Shown: positions 36,838 to 49,577 of the stretch, piece by piece | Numbering within the stretch: the first letter of the stretch is position 1 | Layout: every line of letters begins with the position of its first letter | Source of the DNA: Petrolisthes cinctipes | Taxonomy: Eukaryota; Arthropoda; Malacostraca; Decapoda; Porcellanidae | Length of the DNA: 64,000 nucleotides | Direction of reading: 5' to 3' | Assembly (NCBI GenBank): GCA_033782935.1 | Contig: JAWQEG010001559.1 | Location: 930,001 to 994,000, forward strand | Notes under the pieces: generated by a model | What the model was told of the DNA's origin: nothing | The model's input: the letters and a program-made list of their open reading frames with translations, nothing else | Databases searched by the model: none | Translations under genes and position numbers: made by a program

Positions 36838-39800
36838 GCATGTACACATACCTTCTGGGACCTCTAAATATCGAATTTTCGGGTGTTTTGGGACTGAATT
36901 TGAGATATCGATTTTTTGACACCTAAAATGTCGATGTTTAGCATGTTTTTAGCCTATATTTTGAAAATATTCTAGCACTGTGTGCAGGCATGTACAGATT
37001 GCTTCTGGGACCCCAAAATATTGAATTTTCGGGTGTTTTGAGCCTGAATTTGAGATATAAACGGGTACTGAAGATGCATGCACATATCGACTTTTGTGCA
37101 CCTAAAAGATCGATTTTTAGTATGTTTTTAGCATGTATTTTGAAAATACTCTAACACGGAGTAGGCATGTACAGATCGCTTCGGGGACCCCTAAATATCG
37201 AATTCTCGGGTGTTTTGGGACTGAATTAGAGATATCGACTTTTTGGCACCTAAAAGATCGATTTTTAGCATGTTTTTAGCCTATATTTTAAAAATATTCT
37301 AGCAATTTGTAGGCATGTACTGATTGCTTCTGGGACCCCAAAATATATAATTTTCGGGTGTTTTGAGCCTGAATTTGAAATATAAACGGGTACAGAAGAT
37401 ACATGCACATATTGACTTTGGGCACCAAAAATATCGATTTTCAGCATGTTTTGGGCCTGAATTTTGAAAATACTCTAACACGGAGTAGGCAAATACAGAT
37501 CGCTTCTGGGACCCCAAAATATCGAATTTTCGGGTGTTTAGGGCCAGAATTTGAGATATAAACGGGTACAGAAGATGCATGCACATATCGACTTTTGGGC
37601 ACCTAAAAGATCGATTTTCAGTATGTTTTTGGCCTGTATTTTGAAAATACTCTAACACGGAGTAGGCATGTACAGATACCTTCTGGGACCTCTAAATATC
37701 GAATTTTCGGGTGTTTTGGGACTGAATTTGAGATATCGATTTTTTGGCACCTAAAATGTCGATTTTTAGCATGTTTTTAGCCTATATTTTGAAAATATTC
37801 TAGCACTGTGTAGGCATGTACAGATTGCTTCTGGGACCCCAAAATATTGAATTTTCGGGTGTTTTGAGCCTGAATTTGAGATATAAACGGGTACAGAAGA
37901 TACATGCACATATTGACTTTGGGCATCTAAAATATCGATTTTCAGCATGTTTTGGGCCTGTATTTTGAAAATACTCTAACACCGAGTAGGCATGTACAGA
38001 ATGCTTCTGGGACCCCAAAATATTGAATTTTCGGGTGTTTTGAGCCTGAATTTGAGATATAAACGGGTACTGAAGATGCATGCACATATCGACTTTTGTG
38101 CACCTAAAAGATCGATTTTCAGTATGTTTTGAGCGTGTATTTTGAAAATACTCTAACACGGAGTAGGCATGTACAGATCGCTTCTGGGACCCCTAAATAT
38201 CGAATTTTCGGGTGTTTTGGGACTGAATTTGAGATATCGACTTTTTGGCACCTAAAAGATCGATTTTCAGCATGTTTTGGGCCTGAATTTTGAAAATACT
38301 CTAACACGGAGTAGGCATGTACAGATCGCTTCTGCGACCCCAAAATATCGAATTTTCGGGTGTTTTGAGCCAGAATTTGAGATATAAACGGGTACTAAAG
38401 ATGCATGCACATATCGACTTTTGGGCACCTAAAAGATCGATTTTCAGTATGTTTTTGGCCTGTATTTTGAAAATACTCTAACACGGAGTAGGCATGTACC
38501 TTCTGGGACCTCTAAATATCGAACTTTTGGGTGTTTTGGGACTGAATTTGAGATATCGATTTTTTGGCACCTAAAATGTCGAACGTTAGTATATTTTTTG
38601 CCTATATTTTGAAAATATTCTAGCACTGTGTGCAGGCATGTACAGATTGCTTATGGGACCCCAAAATATTGAATTTTCGGGTGTTTTGAGCATGAATTTG
38701 AGATATAAACGGGTACAGAAGATACATGCACATATTGACTTTGGGCATCTAAAATATCGATTTTCAGCATGTTTTGGGCCTGTATTTTAAAAAATACTCT
38801 AACACTGAGTAGGCATGTACAGATTGCTTCTGGGACCCCAAAATATTGAATTTTCGGGTGTTTTGAGCCTGAATTTGAGATATAAACGGGTACTGAAGAT
38901 GCATGCACATATCGACTTTTGTGCACCTAAAAGATCGATTTTCAGTATGTTTTGAGCATGTATTTTGAAAATACTCTAACACGGAGTAGGCATGTACAGA
39001 TCGCTTCTGGGACCCCTAAATATCGAATTCTCGGATGTTTTGGGACTTAATTAGAGATATCGACTTTTTGGCACCTAAAAGATCGATTTTTAGCATGTTT
39101 TTAGCCTATATTTTAAAAATATTCTAGCACTGAGTAGGCATATACAGATTGCTTCTGGGACCCCAAAATATATAATTTTCGGGTGTTTTGAGCCTGAATT
39201 TGAAATATAAACGGGTACAGAAGATACATGCACATATTGACTGGGCACCAAAAATATCGATTTTCAGCATGTTTTGCGCCTAAATTTTGAAAATACTCTA
39301 ACACGGAGTAGGCAAATACAGATCGCTTCTGGGACCTCAAAATATCGAATTTTCGGGTGTTTAAGGCCAGAATTTGAGATATAAACGGGTACAGAAGATG
39401 CATGCACATATCGACTTTTGGGCACCTAAAAGATCGATTTTCAGTATGTTTTTGGCCTGTATTTTGAAAATACTCTAACACGGAGTAGGCATGTACAGAT
39501 ACCTTCTGGGACCTCTAAATATCGAATTTTCGGGTGTTTTGGGACGGAATTTGAGATATCGATTTTTTGGCACTTAAAATGTCGATTTTTAGCATGTTTT
39601 TAGCCTATATTTTGAAAATATTCTAGCACTGTGTAGGCATGTACAGATTGCTTCTGGGACCCCAAAATATTGAATTTTCGGGTGTTTTGAGCCTGAATTT
39701 GAGAAATAAACGGGTACAGAAGATACATGCACATATTGACTTTGGGCATCTAAAATATCGATTTTCAGCATGTTTTGGGCCTGTATTTTGAAAATACTCT

Positions 39801-41812
39801 AACACCGAGTAGGCATGTACAGAATGCTTCTGGGACCCCAAAATATTGAATTTTCGGGTGTTTTGAGCCTGAATTTGAGATATAAACGGGTACTGAAGAT
39901 GCATGCACATATCGACTTTTGTGCACCTAAAAGATCGATTTTCAGTATGTTTTGAGCGTGTATTTTGAAAATACTCTAACACGGAGTAGGCATGTACAGA
40001 TCGCTTCTGGGACTCCTAAATATCGAATTTTCGGGTGTTTTGGGACTGAATTTGAGATATCGACTTTTTGGCACCTAAAAGATCGATTTTTAGCATGTTT
40101 TGGGCCTGAATTTTGAAAATACTCTAACACGGAGTAGGCATGTACAGATCGCTTCTGGGACCCCAAAATATCAAATTTTCGGGTGTTTTGAGCCAGAATT
40201 AGAGATATAAACGGGTACAGAAGATGCATGCACATATCGACTTTTGGGCACCTAAAAGATCGATTTTCAGTATGTTTTTGGCCTGTATTTTGAAAAAACT
40301 CTAACACGGAGTAGGCATGTACCTTCTGGGACCTCTAAATATCGAATTTTTGGGTGTTTTGGGACTGAATTTGAGATATCGATTTTTTGGCACCTAAAAT
40401 GTCGAATTTTAGTATATTTTTAGCTTATATTTTGAAAATATTCTAGCACTGTGTAGGCATGTACAGATTGCTTCTGGGACACCAAAATATTGAATTTTCG
40501 GGTTTTTTGAGCCTGAATTTGAGATATAAACGGGTACAGAAGATACATGCACATATTGACTTTGGGCATCAAAAATATCGATTTTCAGCATGTTTTGGGC
40601 CTGTATTTTGAAAATACTCTAACACTGAGTAGGCATGTACAGATTGCTTCTGGGACCCCAAAATATTGAATTTACGGGTGTTTTGAGCCTGAATTTGAGA
40701 TATAAACGGGTACAGAAGATGCATGCACATATCGACTTTTGTGCACCTAAAAGATCGATTTTCAGTATGTTTTGAGCATGTATTTTGAAAATACACTAAC
40801 ACGGAGTAGGCATGTACAGATCGCTTCTGGGACCTCTAAATATCGAATTTTCGGGTGTTTTGGGACTGAATTTGAGATATCGACTTTTTGGCACTTAAAA
40901 AAGATCGATTTTTAGCATGTTTTTAGCCTATATTTTGAAAATATTCTAGCACTGTGTAGGCATGTACAGATTGCTTCTGGGACCCCAAAATATTGAATTT
41001 TCGGGTGTTTTGAGCCTGAATTTGAGATATAAACGGGTACAGAAGATACATGCACATATTGACTTTGGGCACCAAAAATATCGATTTTCAGCATGTTTTG
41101 GGCCTGAATTTTGAAAATACTCTAACACGGAGTAGGCATGTACAGATCGCTTCTGGGACCCCAAAATATCGAATTTTCGGGTGCTTAGGGCCAGAATTTG
41201 AAATATAAACGGGTACTGAAGATGCATGCACATATCGATTTTTGTGCACCTAAAAGATCGATTTTCAGTATGTTTTGAGCATGTATTTTGAAAACACTCT
41301 AACACGGAGTAGGCATGTGCAGATCGCTTCTGGGACCCCTAAATATCGAATTTTCGGGTGTTTTGGGACTGAATTTGAGATATCGACTTTTTGGCACCTA
41401 AAAGATCGATTTTTAGCATGTTAAAGCCTATATTTTGAAAATATTCTAGCACTGAGTAGGCATGTACAGATTGCTTCTGGGACCCCAAAATATTGAATTT
41501 TCGGGTGTTTTGAGCCTGAATTTGAGATATAAACGGGTACAGAAGATACATGCACATATTGACTTTGGGCACCAAAAATATCGATTTTCAGCATGTTTTG
41601 GGCCTCAATTTTGAAAATACTCTAACACTGAGTAGGCATGTACAGATCGCTTCTGGGACCCGCAAATATCGAATTTTCGGGTGTTTAGGGCCAGAATTTG
41701 AGATATAAACGGGTACAGAAGATGCATGCACATATCGACTTTTGGGCACCTAAAAGATCGATTTTCAGTATGTTTTTGGCCTGTATTTTGAAAATACTCT
41801 AACACGGAGTAG
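36838..41812 (+). repeat. Super-repeat unit 2 (4,975 bp)
   Basis: It starts with the same GTACACATACC-marked B1 as units 1 and 3. 36,838-40,552 matches unit 3 almost perfectly at offset 4,975; I noted eight base differences in about 3.7 kb. The last ~1.3 kb is mosaic: 40.71-41.18 kb matches 30.44-30.91 kb, including ACTTAAAAAAGATCG and AAAATACACTAAC, and about 40.96-41.81 kb matches about 32.01-32.87 kb at offset 8,946/8,945. A one-base-shorter CATGTTAAAGCC is private to 41,418. Confidence 0.87.
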
Positions 41813-44800
41813 GCATGTACACATACCTTCTGGTACCTCTAAATATCGAATTTTCGGGTGTTTTGGGACTGAATTTGATATATCGATTTTTTGACACCTA
41901 AAATGTCGATGTTTAGCATGTTTTTAGCCTATATTTTGAAAATATTCTAGCACTGTGTGCAGGCATGTACAGATTGCTTCTGGGACCCCAAAATATTGAA
42001 TTTTCGGGTGTTTTGAGCCTGAATTTGAGATATAAACGGGTACTGAAGATGCATGCACATATCGACTTTTGTGCACCTAAAAGATCGATTTTTAGTATGT
42101 TTTTAGCATGTATTTTGAAAATACTCTAACACGGAGTAGGCATGTACAGATCGCTTCGGGGACCCCTAAATATCGAATTCTCGGGTGTTTTGGGACTGAA
42201 TTAGAGATATCGACTTTTTGGCACCTAAAAGATCGATTTTTAGCATGTTTTTAGCCTATATTTTAAAAATATTCTGGCAATTTGTAGGCATGTACAGATT
42301 GCTTCTGGGACCCCAAAATATATAATTTTCGGGTGTTTTGAGCCTGAATTTGAAATATAAACGGGTACAGAAGATACATGCACATATTGACTTTGGGCAC
42401 CAAAAATATCGATTTTCAGCATGTTTTGGGCCTGAATTTTGAAAATACTCTAACACGGAGTAGGCAAATACAGATCGCTTCTGGGACCCCAAAATATCGA
42501 ATTTTCGGGTGTTTAGGGCCAGAATTTGAGATATAAACGGGTACAGAAGATGCATGCACATATCGACTTTTGGGCACCTAAAAGATCGATTTTCAGTATG
42601 TTTTTGGCCTGTATTTTGAAAATACTCTAACACGGAGTAGGCATGTACAGATACCTTCTGGGACCTCTAAATATCGAATTTTCGGGTGTTTTGGGACTGA
42701 ATTTGAGATATCGATTTTTTGGCACCTAAAATGTCGATTTTTAGCATGTTTTTAGCCTATATTTTGAAAATATTCTAGCACTGTGTAGGCATGTACAGAT
42801 TGCTTCTGGGACCCCAAAATATTGAATTTTCGGGTGTTTTGAGCCTGAATTTGAGATATAAACGGGTACAGAAGATACATGCACATATTGACTTTGGGCA
42901 TCTAAAATATCGATTTTCAGCATGTTTTGGGCCTGTATTTTGAAAATACTCTAACACCGAGTAGGCATGTACAGAATGCTTCTGGGACCCCAAAATATTG
43001 AATTTTCGGGTGTTTTGAGCCTGAATTTGAGATATAAACGGGTACTGAAGATGCATGCACATATCGACTTTTGTGCACCTAAAAGATCGATTTTCAGTAT
43101 GTTTTGAGCGTGTATTTTGAAAATACTCTAACACGGAGTAGGCATGTACAGATCGCTTCTGGGACCCCTAAATATCGAATTTTCGGGTGTTTTGGGACTG
43201 AATTTGAGATATCTACTTTTTGGCACCTAAAAGATCGATTTTCAGCATGTTTTGGGCCTGAATTTTGAAAATACTCTAACACGGAGTAGGCATGTACAGA
43301 TCGCTTCTGCGACCCCAAAATATCGAATTTTCGGGTGTTTTGAGCCAGAATTTGAGATATAAACGGGTACTAAAGATGCATGCACATATCGACTTTTGGG
43401 CACCTAAAAGATCGATTTTCAGTATGTTTTTGGCCTGTATTTTGAAAATACTGTAACACGGAGTAGGCATGTACCTTCTGGGACCTCTAAATATCGAACT
43501 TTTGGGTGTTTTGGGACTGAATTTGAGATATCGATTTTTTGGCACCTAAAATGTCGAACGTTAGTATATTTTTTGCCTATATTTTGAAAATATTCTAGCA
43601 CTGTGTGCAGGCATGTACAGATTGCTTATGGGACCCCAAAATATTGAATTTTCGGGTGTTTTGAGCATGAATTTGAGATATAAACGGGTACAGAAGATAC
43701 ATGCACATATTGACTTTGGGCATCTAAAATATCGATTTTCAGCATGTTTTGGGCCTGTATTTTAAAAAATACTCTAACACTGAGTAGGCATGTACAGATT
43801 GCTTCTGGGACCCCAAAATATTGAATTTTCGGGTGTTTTGAGCCTGAATTTGAGATATAAACGGGTACTGAAGATGCATGCACATATCGACTTTTGTGCA
43901 CCTAAAAGATCGATTTTCAGTATGTTTTGAGCATGTATTTTGAAAATACTCTAACACGGAGTAGGCATGTACAGATCGCTTCTGGGACCCCTAAATATCG
44001 AATTCTCGGATGTTTTGGGACTTAATTAGAGATATCGACTTTTTGGCACCTAAAAGATCGATTTTTAGCATGTTTTTAGCCTATATTTTAAAAATATTCT
44101 AGCACTGAGTAGGCATATACAGATTGCTTCTGGGACCCCAAAATATATAATTTTCGGGTGTTTTGAGCCTGAATTTGAAATATAAACGGGTACAGAAAAT
44201 ACATGCACATATTGACTGGGCACCAAAAATATCGATTTTCAGCATGTTTTGCGCCTAAATTTTGAAAATACTCTAACACGGAGTAGGCAAATACAGATCG
44301 CTTCTGGGACCTCAAAATATCGAATTTTCGGGTGTTTAAGGCCAGAATTTGAGATATAAACGGGTACAGAAGATGCATGCACATATCGACTTTTGGGCAC
44401 CTAAAAGATCGATTTTCAGTATGTTTTTGGCCTGTATTTTGAAAATACTCTAACACGGAGTAGGCATGTACAGATACCTTCTGGGACCTCTAAATATCGA
44501 ATTTTCGGGTGTTTTGGGACGGAATTTGAGATATCGATTTTTTGGCACCTAAAATGTCGATTTTTAGCATGTTTTTAGCCTATATTTTGAAAATATTCTA
44601 GCACTGTGTAGGCATGTACAGATTGCTTCTGGGACCCCAAAATATTGAATTTTCGGGTGTTTTGAGCCTGAATTTGAGAAATAAACGGGTACAGAAGATA
44701 CATGCACATATTGACTTTGGGCATCTAAAATATCGATTTTCAGCATGTTTTGGGCCTGTATTTTGAAAATACTCTAACACCGAGTAGGCATGTACAGAAT

Positions 44801-45527
44801 GCTTCTGGGACCCCAAAATATTGAATTTTCGGGTGTTTTGAGCCTGAATTTGAGATATAAACGGGTACTGAAGATGCATGCACATATCGACTTTTGTGCA
44901 CCTAAAAGATCGATTTTCAGTATGTTTTGAGCGTGTATTTTGAAAATACTCTAACACGGAGTAGGCATGTACAGATCGCTTCTGGGACTCCTAAATATCG
45001 AATTTTCGGGTGTTTTGGGACTGAATTTGAGATATCGACTTTTTGGCACCTAAAAGATCGATTTTTAGCATGTTTTGGGCCTGAATTTTGAAAATACTCT
45101 AACACGGAGTAGGCATGTACAGATCGCTTCTGGGACCCCAAAATATCAAATTTTCGGGTGTTTTGAGCCAGAATTAGAGATATAAACGGGTACAGAAGAT
45201 GCATGCACATATCGACTTTTGGGCACCTAAAAGATCGATTTTCAGTATGTTTTTGGCCTGTATTTTGAAAAAACTCTAACACGGAGTAGGCATGTACCTT
45301 CTGGGACCTCTAAATATCGAATTTTTGGGTGTTTTGGGACTGAATTTGAGATATCGATTTTTTGGCACCTAAAATGTCGAATTTTAGTATATTTTTAGCT
45401 TATATTTTGAAAATATTCTAGCACTGTGTAGGCATGTACAGATTGCTTCTGGGACACCAAAATATTGAATTTTCGGGTGTTTTGAGCCTGAATTTGAGAT
45501 ATAAACGGGTACAGAAGATACATGCAC
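41813..45527 (+). repeat. Super-repeat unit 3 (partial)
   Basis: Copy of 36,838-40,552. The match ends where GATACATGCAC runs directly into TTTGGTCACC (eight bases, ATATTGAC, missing). Differences from unit 2 include TGGTACCTCT for TGGGACCTCT, ATTCTGGCAA for ATTCTAGCAA, ATCTACTTTT for ATCGACTTTT and ACTGTAACAC for ACTCTAACAC. Together the three units show progressive homogenisation, with units 2 and 3 closest. Confidence 0.87.
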
Positions 45528-46426
45528 TTTGGTCACCAAAAATATCGTTTTTCAGCATGTTTTGGGCCTGAATTTTGAAAATACTCTAACACGGAGTAGG
45601 CATGTACAGATCGCTTCTGGGACCCCAAAATATCGAATTTTCGGGTGTTTTGAGCCAGAATTTGAGATATAAACGGGTACAGAAGATGCATGCACATATC
45701 GACTTTTGGGAACCTAAAAGATCGATTTTCAGTATGTTTTGAGCATGTATTTTGAAAATATCTAACACGGAGTAGGCATGTACAGATCGCTTCTGGGACC
45801 CCTAAATAACGAATTTTCGAATGTTTTGGGACTGAATTTGAGATATCGACTTTTTGGCACCTAAAAGATCGATTTTTAGCATGTTTTTAGCCTATATTTT
45901 GAAAATATTTTAGCACTGAGTAGGCATGTACAGATTGCTTCTGGGACCCCAAAATATTGAATTTTCGGGTGTTTTGAGCCTGAATTTGAGATATAAACGG
46001 GTACAGAAGATGCATGCACAAATCGACTTTTGGGCACCTAAAAGATCGATTTTCAGTATGTTTTTGGCCTGTATTTTGAAAATACTCTAACACGGAGTAG
46101 GCATGTACAGATACCTTCTGGGACTTCTAAATATCGTATTTTCGGTTGTGTTGTGGGACGGAATTTGAGATATCGATTTCTTGGAACCTAAAAGATCGAT
46201 TTTTAGCATGTTTTTAGCCTATATTTTGAAAATATTCTAGCACTGTGTATGCATGTACAGATTGCTTCTGGGACCCCAAAATATTGAATTTTCGGGTGTT
46301 TTGAGCCTGAATTTGAGATATAAACGGGTACAGATGATACATGCACATATTGACTTTGGGCATCTAAAATATCGATTTTCAGCATGTTTTGGGCCTGTAT
46401 TTTGAAAATACTCTAACACTGAGTAG
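45528..46426 (+). repeat. Satellite block between super-repeat and long-range copy
   Basis: Order: C1 remainder, A (about 45,598), B2 with AAATAACGAATTTTCGAATG and one base lost before it (GAAAATATCTAACAC), a C/A chimera (about 45,924), B with GGTTGTGTTGTGGGACGG (an unusual two-base expansion near 46,146) and a C2 (46,251) whose junction reads GTGTATGCATG. The C2 is followed directly by another C2 at 46,427. Confidence 0.75.
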
Positions 46427-47571
46427 GCATGTACAGATTGCTTCTGGGACCCCAAAATATTGAATTTTCGGGTGTTTTGAGCATGAATTTGAGATATAAA
46501 CGGGTACAGACAATACATGCACATATTGACTTTGGGCATCTAAAATATCGATTTTCAGCATGTTTTGGGCCTGTATTTTGAAAATACTCTAACACTGAGT
46601 AGGCATGTACAGATTGCTTCTGGGACCCCAAAATATTGAATTTTCGGGTGTTTTGAGCCTGAATTTGAGATATAAACGGGTACTGAAGATGCATGCACAT
46701 ATCGACTTTTGTGCACCTAAAAGATCGATTTTCAGTATGTTTTGAGCGTGTATTTTGAAAATACTCTAACACGGAGTGTACAGATCGCTTCTGGGACCCC
46801 TAAATATCGAATTTTCGGGTGATTTGGGACTGAATTTGAGATATCGACTTTATGTCACCTAAAAGATCGATTTTTAGCATGTTTTTAGCCTATATTTTGA
46901 AAATATTCTAGCACTGATTAGGCATGTACAGATTGCTTCTGGGACCCCAAAATATTGAATTTTCGGGTGTTTTGAGCCTGAATTTGAGATATAAACGGGT
47001 ACAGAAGATACATGCACATATTGACTTTGGGCACCAAAAATATCGTTTTTCAGCATGTTTTGGGCCTGAATTTTGAAAATACTCTAACACGGAGTAGGCA
47101 TGTACAGATCGCTTCTGGGACCCCAAAATATCGAATTTTCGGGTGTTTTGAGCCAGAATTTGAGATATAAACGGGTACAGAAGATGCATGCACATATCGA
47201 CTTTTGGGAACCTAAAAGATCGATTTTCAGTAGGTTTTGAGCATGTATTTTGAAAATACTCTAACACGGAGTAGGCATGTACAGATCGCTTCTGGGACCC
47301 CTAAATATCAAATTTTCGAGTGTTTTGGGACTGAATTTGAGATATCGATTTTTTGGCACATAAAATGTCGAATTTTAGCATATTCTTAGCCTATATTTTG
47401 AAAATATTCTAGCACTGTGTAGGCATGTACAGATTGCTTCTGGGACCCCAAAATATTGAATTTTCGGGAGTTTTGAGCCTGAATTTGAGATATAAACGGG
47501 TACAGAAGATACATGCACATATTGACTTTGGGCATCTAAAATATCGATTTTCAGCATGTTTTGGGCCTGAA
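46427..47571 (+). repeat. Long-range duplicated segment, right copy (partner 23,784-24,928)
   Basis: Monomers: C2 (46,427), A2 (46,603), B2 with the six-base loss, C1 (46,922), A (47,098), B (47,275) and C2 (47,423). It matches the left copy across about 1.14 kb, with scattered changes such as GGTGATTTGGGAC and CTTTATGTCACC in B2. The match ends when C2 continues as GGGCCTGAATTTTG rather than GGGCCTGTATTTTG. Confidence 0.85.
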
Positions 47572-49577
47572 TTTTGAAAATACTCTAACACGGAGTAGGC
47601 ATGTACAGATCGCTTCTGGGACCCCAAAATATCGAATTTTCGGGTGTTTTGAGCCAGAATTTGAGATATAAACGGGTACAGAAGATGCATGCACATATCG
47701 ACTTTTGGGCACCTAAAAGATCGATTTTCAGTATGTTTTTGGCCTGTATTTTGAAAATACTCTAACACGGAGTAGGCATGTACAGATACCTTCTGGGACC
47801 TCTAAATATCGAATTTTTGGGTGTTTTGGGACTGAATTTGAGATATCGATTTTTTGGCACCTAAAATGTCGAATTTTAGCATATTTTTAGCCTATATTTT
47901 GAAAATATTCTAGCACTGTGTAGGCATGTACAGATTGCTTCTGGGACCCCAAAATATTGAATTTTCGGGTGTTTTGAGCCTGAATTTGAGATATAAACGG
48001 GTACAGAAGATACATGCACATATTGACTTTGGGCATCTAAAATATCGATTTTCAGCATGTTTTGGGCCTGTAATTTGAAAATACTCTAACACTGAGTAGG
48101 CATGTACAGATTGCTTCTGGGACCCCAAAATATTGAATTTTCGGGTGTTTTGAGCCTGAATTTGAGATATAAACGGGTACAGAAGATGCATGCACATATC
48201 GACTTTTGTGCACCTAAAAAATCGATTTTCAGTAGGTTTTGAGCATGTATTTTGAAAATACTCTAACACGGAGTAGGCATGTACAGATCGCTTCTGGGAC
48301 CCCTAAATATCGAATTTTCGGGTGTTTTGGGACTGAATTTGAGATATCGACTTTTTGGCACCTAAAAGATCGATTTTTAGCATGTTAAATTTAGCCTATA
48401 TTTTGAAAATATTTTAGCACTGTACAGATTGCTTCTGGGACCCCAAAATATTGAATTTTTGGGTGTTTTCAGCCTGAATTTGAGATATTAACGGGTACAG
48501 AAGATACAAGCACATATTGACTTTGGGCACCAAAAATATCGATTTTCAGCATGTTTTGGGCCTGAATTTTGAAAATACTCTAACACGGAGTAGGCATGTA
48601 CAGATCGCTTCTAGGACCCCAAAATATCGAATTTTGAAGTGTTTAGGGCCAGAATTTGAGATATAAACGGGTACAGAAGATGCATGCACATATCGACTTT
48701 TGTGCACCTAAAAGATCGATTTTCAGTATGTTTTGAGCATGTATTTTGAAAATACTCTAAAACGGAGTAGGCATGTACAGATCGCTTCTGGGACCCCTAA
48801 ATATCGAATTTTCGGGTGTTTTGGAACTGAATTTGAGATATCGACTTTTTGGCACCTAAAAGATCGATTTTTAGCACGTTTTTTAGCCTATATTTTGAAA
48901 ATATTCTAGCACTGTACAGATCGCTTCTGGGACCCCAAATTATCGAATTTTCGGGTGTTTAGGGCCAGAATTTGAGATATAAACGGGTACAGAAGATGCA
49001 TGCACATATCGACTTTTGGGCACCTAAAAGATCGATTTTCAGTATGTTTTTGGCCTGTATTTTTAAAAGACTCAAACACAGTGTAGGCATGTACAGATAC
49101 CTTCTGGGACCTCTAAATATCGAATTTTCGGGTGTTTTGGGACTGAATTTGAGATATAAACGAGTACAGAAGATACATGCACATATTGACTTTGGGCATC
49201 TAAAATATCGATTTTCAACATGTTTTGGGCCTGTATTTTGAAAATACTCTAACACTGAGTAGGCATGTACAGATTGCTTCTGGGACCCCAAAATATTGAA
49301 TTTTCGTGTGTTTTGAGCCTGAATTTGAGATATAAACGGGTACTGAAGATGCATGCACATATCGACTTTTGTGCACCTAAAAGATCGATTTTCAGTATGT
49401 TTTGAGCATGTATTTTGAAAATACTCTAACACTGAGTAGGCATGTACAGATCGCTTCTGGGACCCCTAAATATCGAATTTTCGGGTGTTTTGGGACTGAA
49501 TTTAAGATATCGACTTTTTGGCACCTAAAAGATCGATTTTTAGCATTTTTTTAGCCTATATTTTGAAAATATTCTAG
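47572..49577 (+). repeat. Satellite block with divergent monomers
   Basis: A (47,599), B1 with TCGAATTTTAGCATATTTTT (47,776), C2 (47,924), A2 (48,100), B2 (48,277) with CATGTTAAATTTAGCC near 48,381, shortened junctions near 48,418 and 48,910, an A with TTTTGAAGTGTTTAGG near 48,634 and A2/B2 monomers. Around 49,060 an A reads TTTTTAAAAGACTCAAACAC, and near 49,153 a B1 front changes into a C2 back (GGGACTGAATTTGAGATATAAACGAG). This is one of the more diverged stretches, yet still wholly satellite. Confidence 0.77.

Noticed and set aside
48370..48400. AAATTT insertions (CATGTTAAATTTAGCC near 48,381; similar near 50,680 and 6,171) as transposon footprints
   Set aside because: Only a few bases long, with no target-site duplication or terminal inverted repeat; simple slippage is enough.
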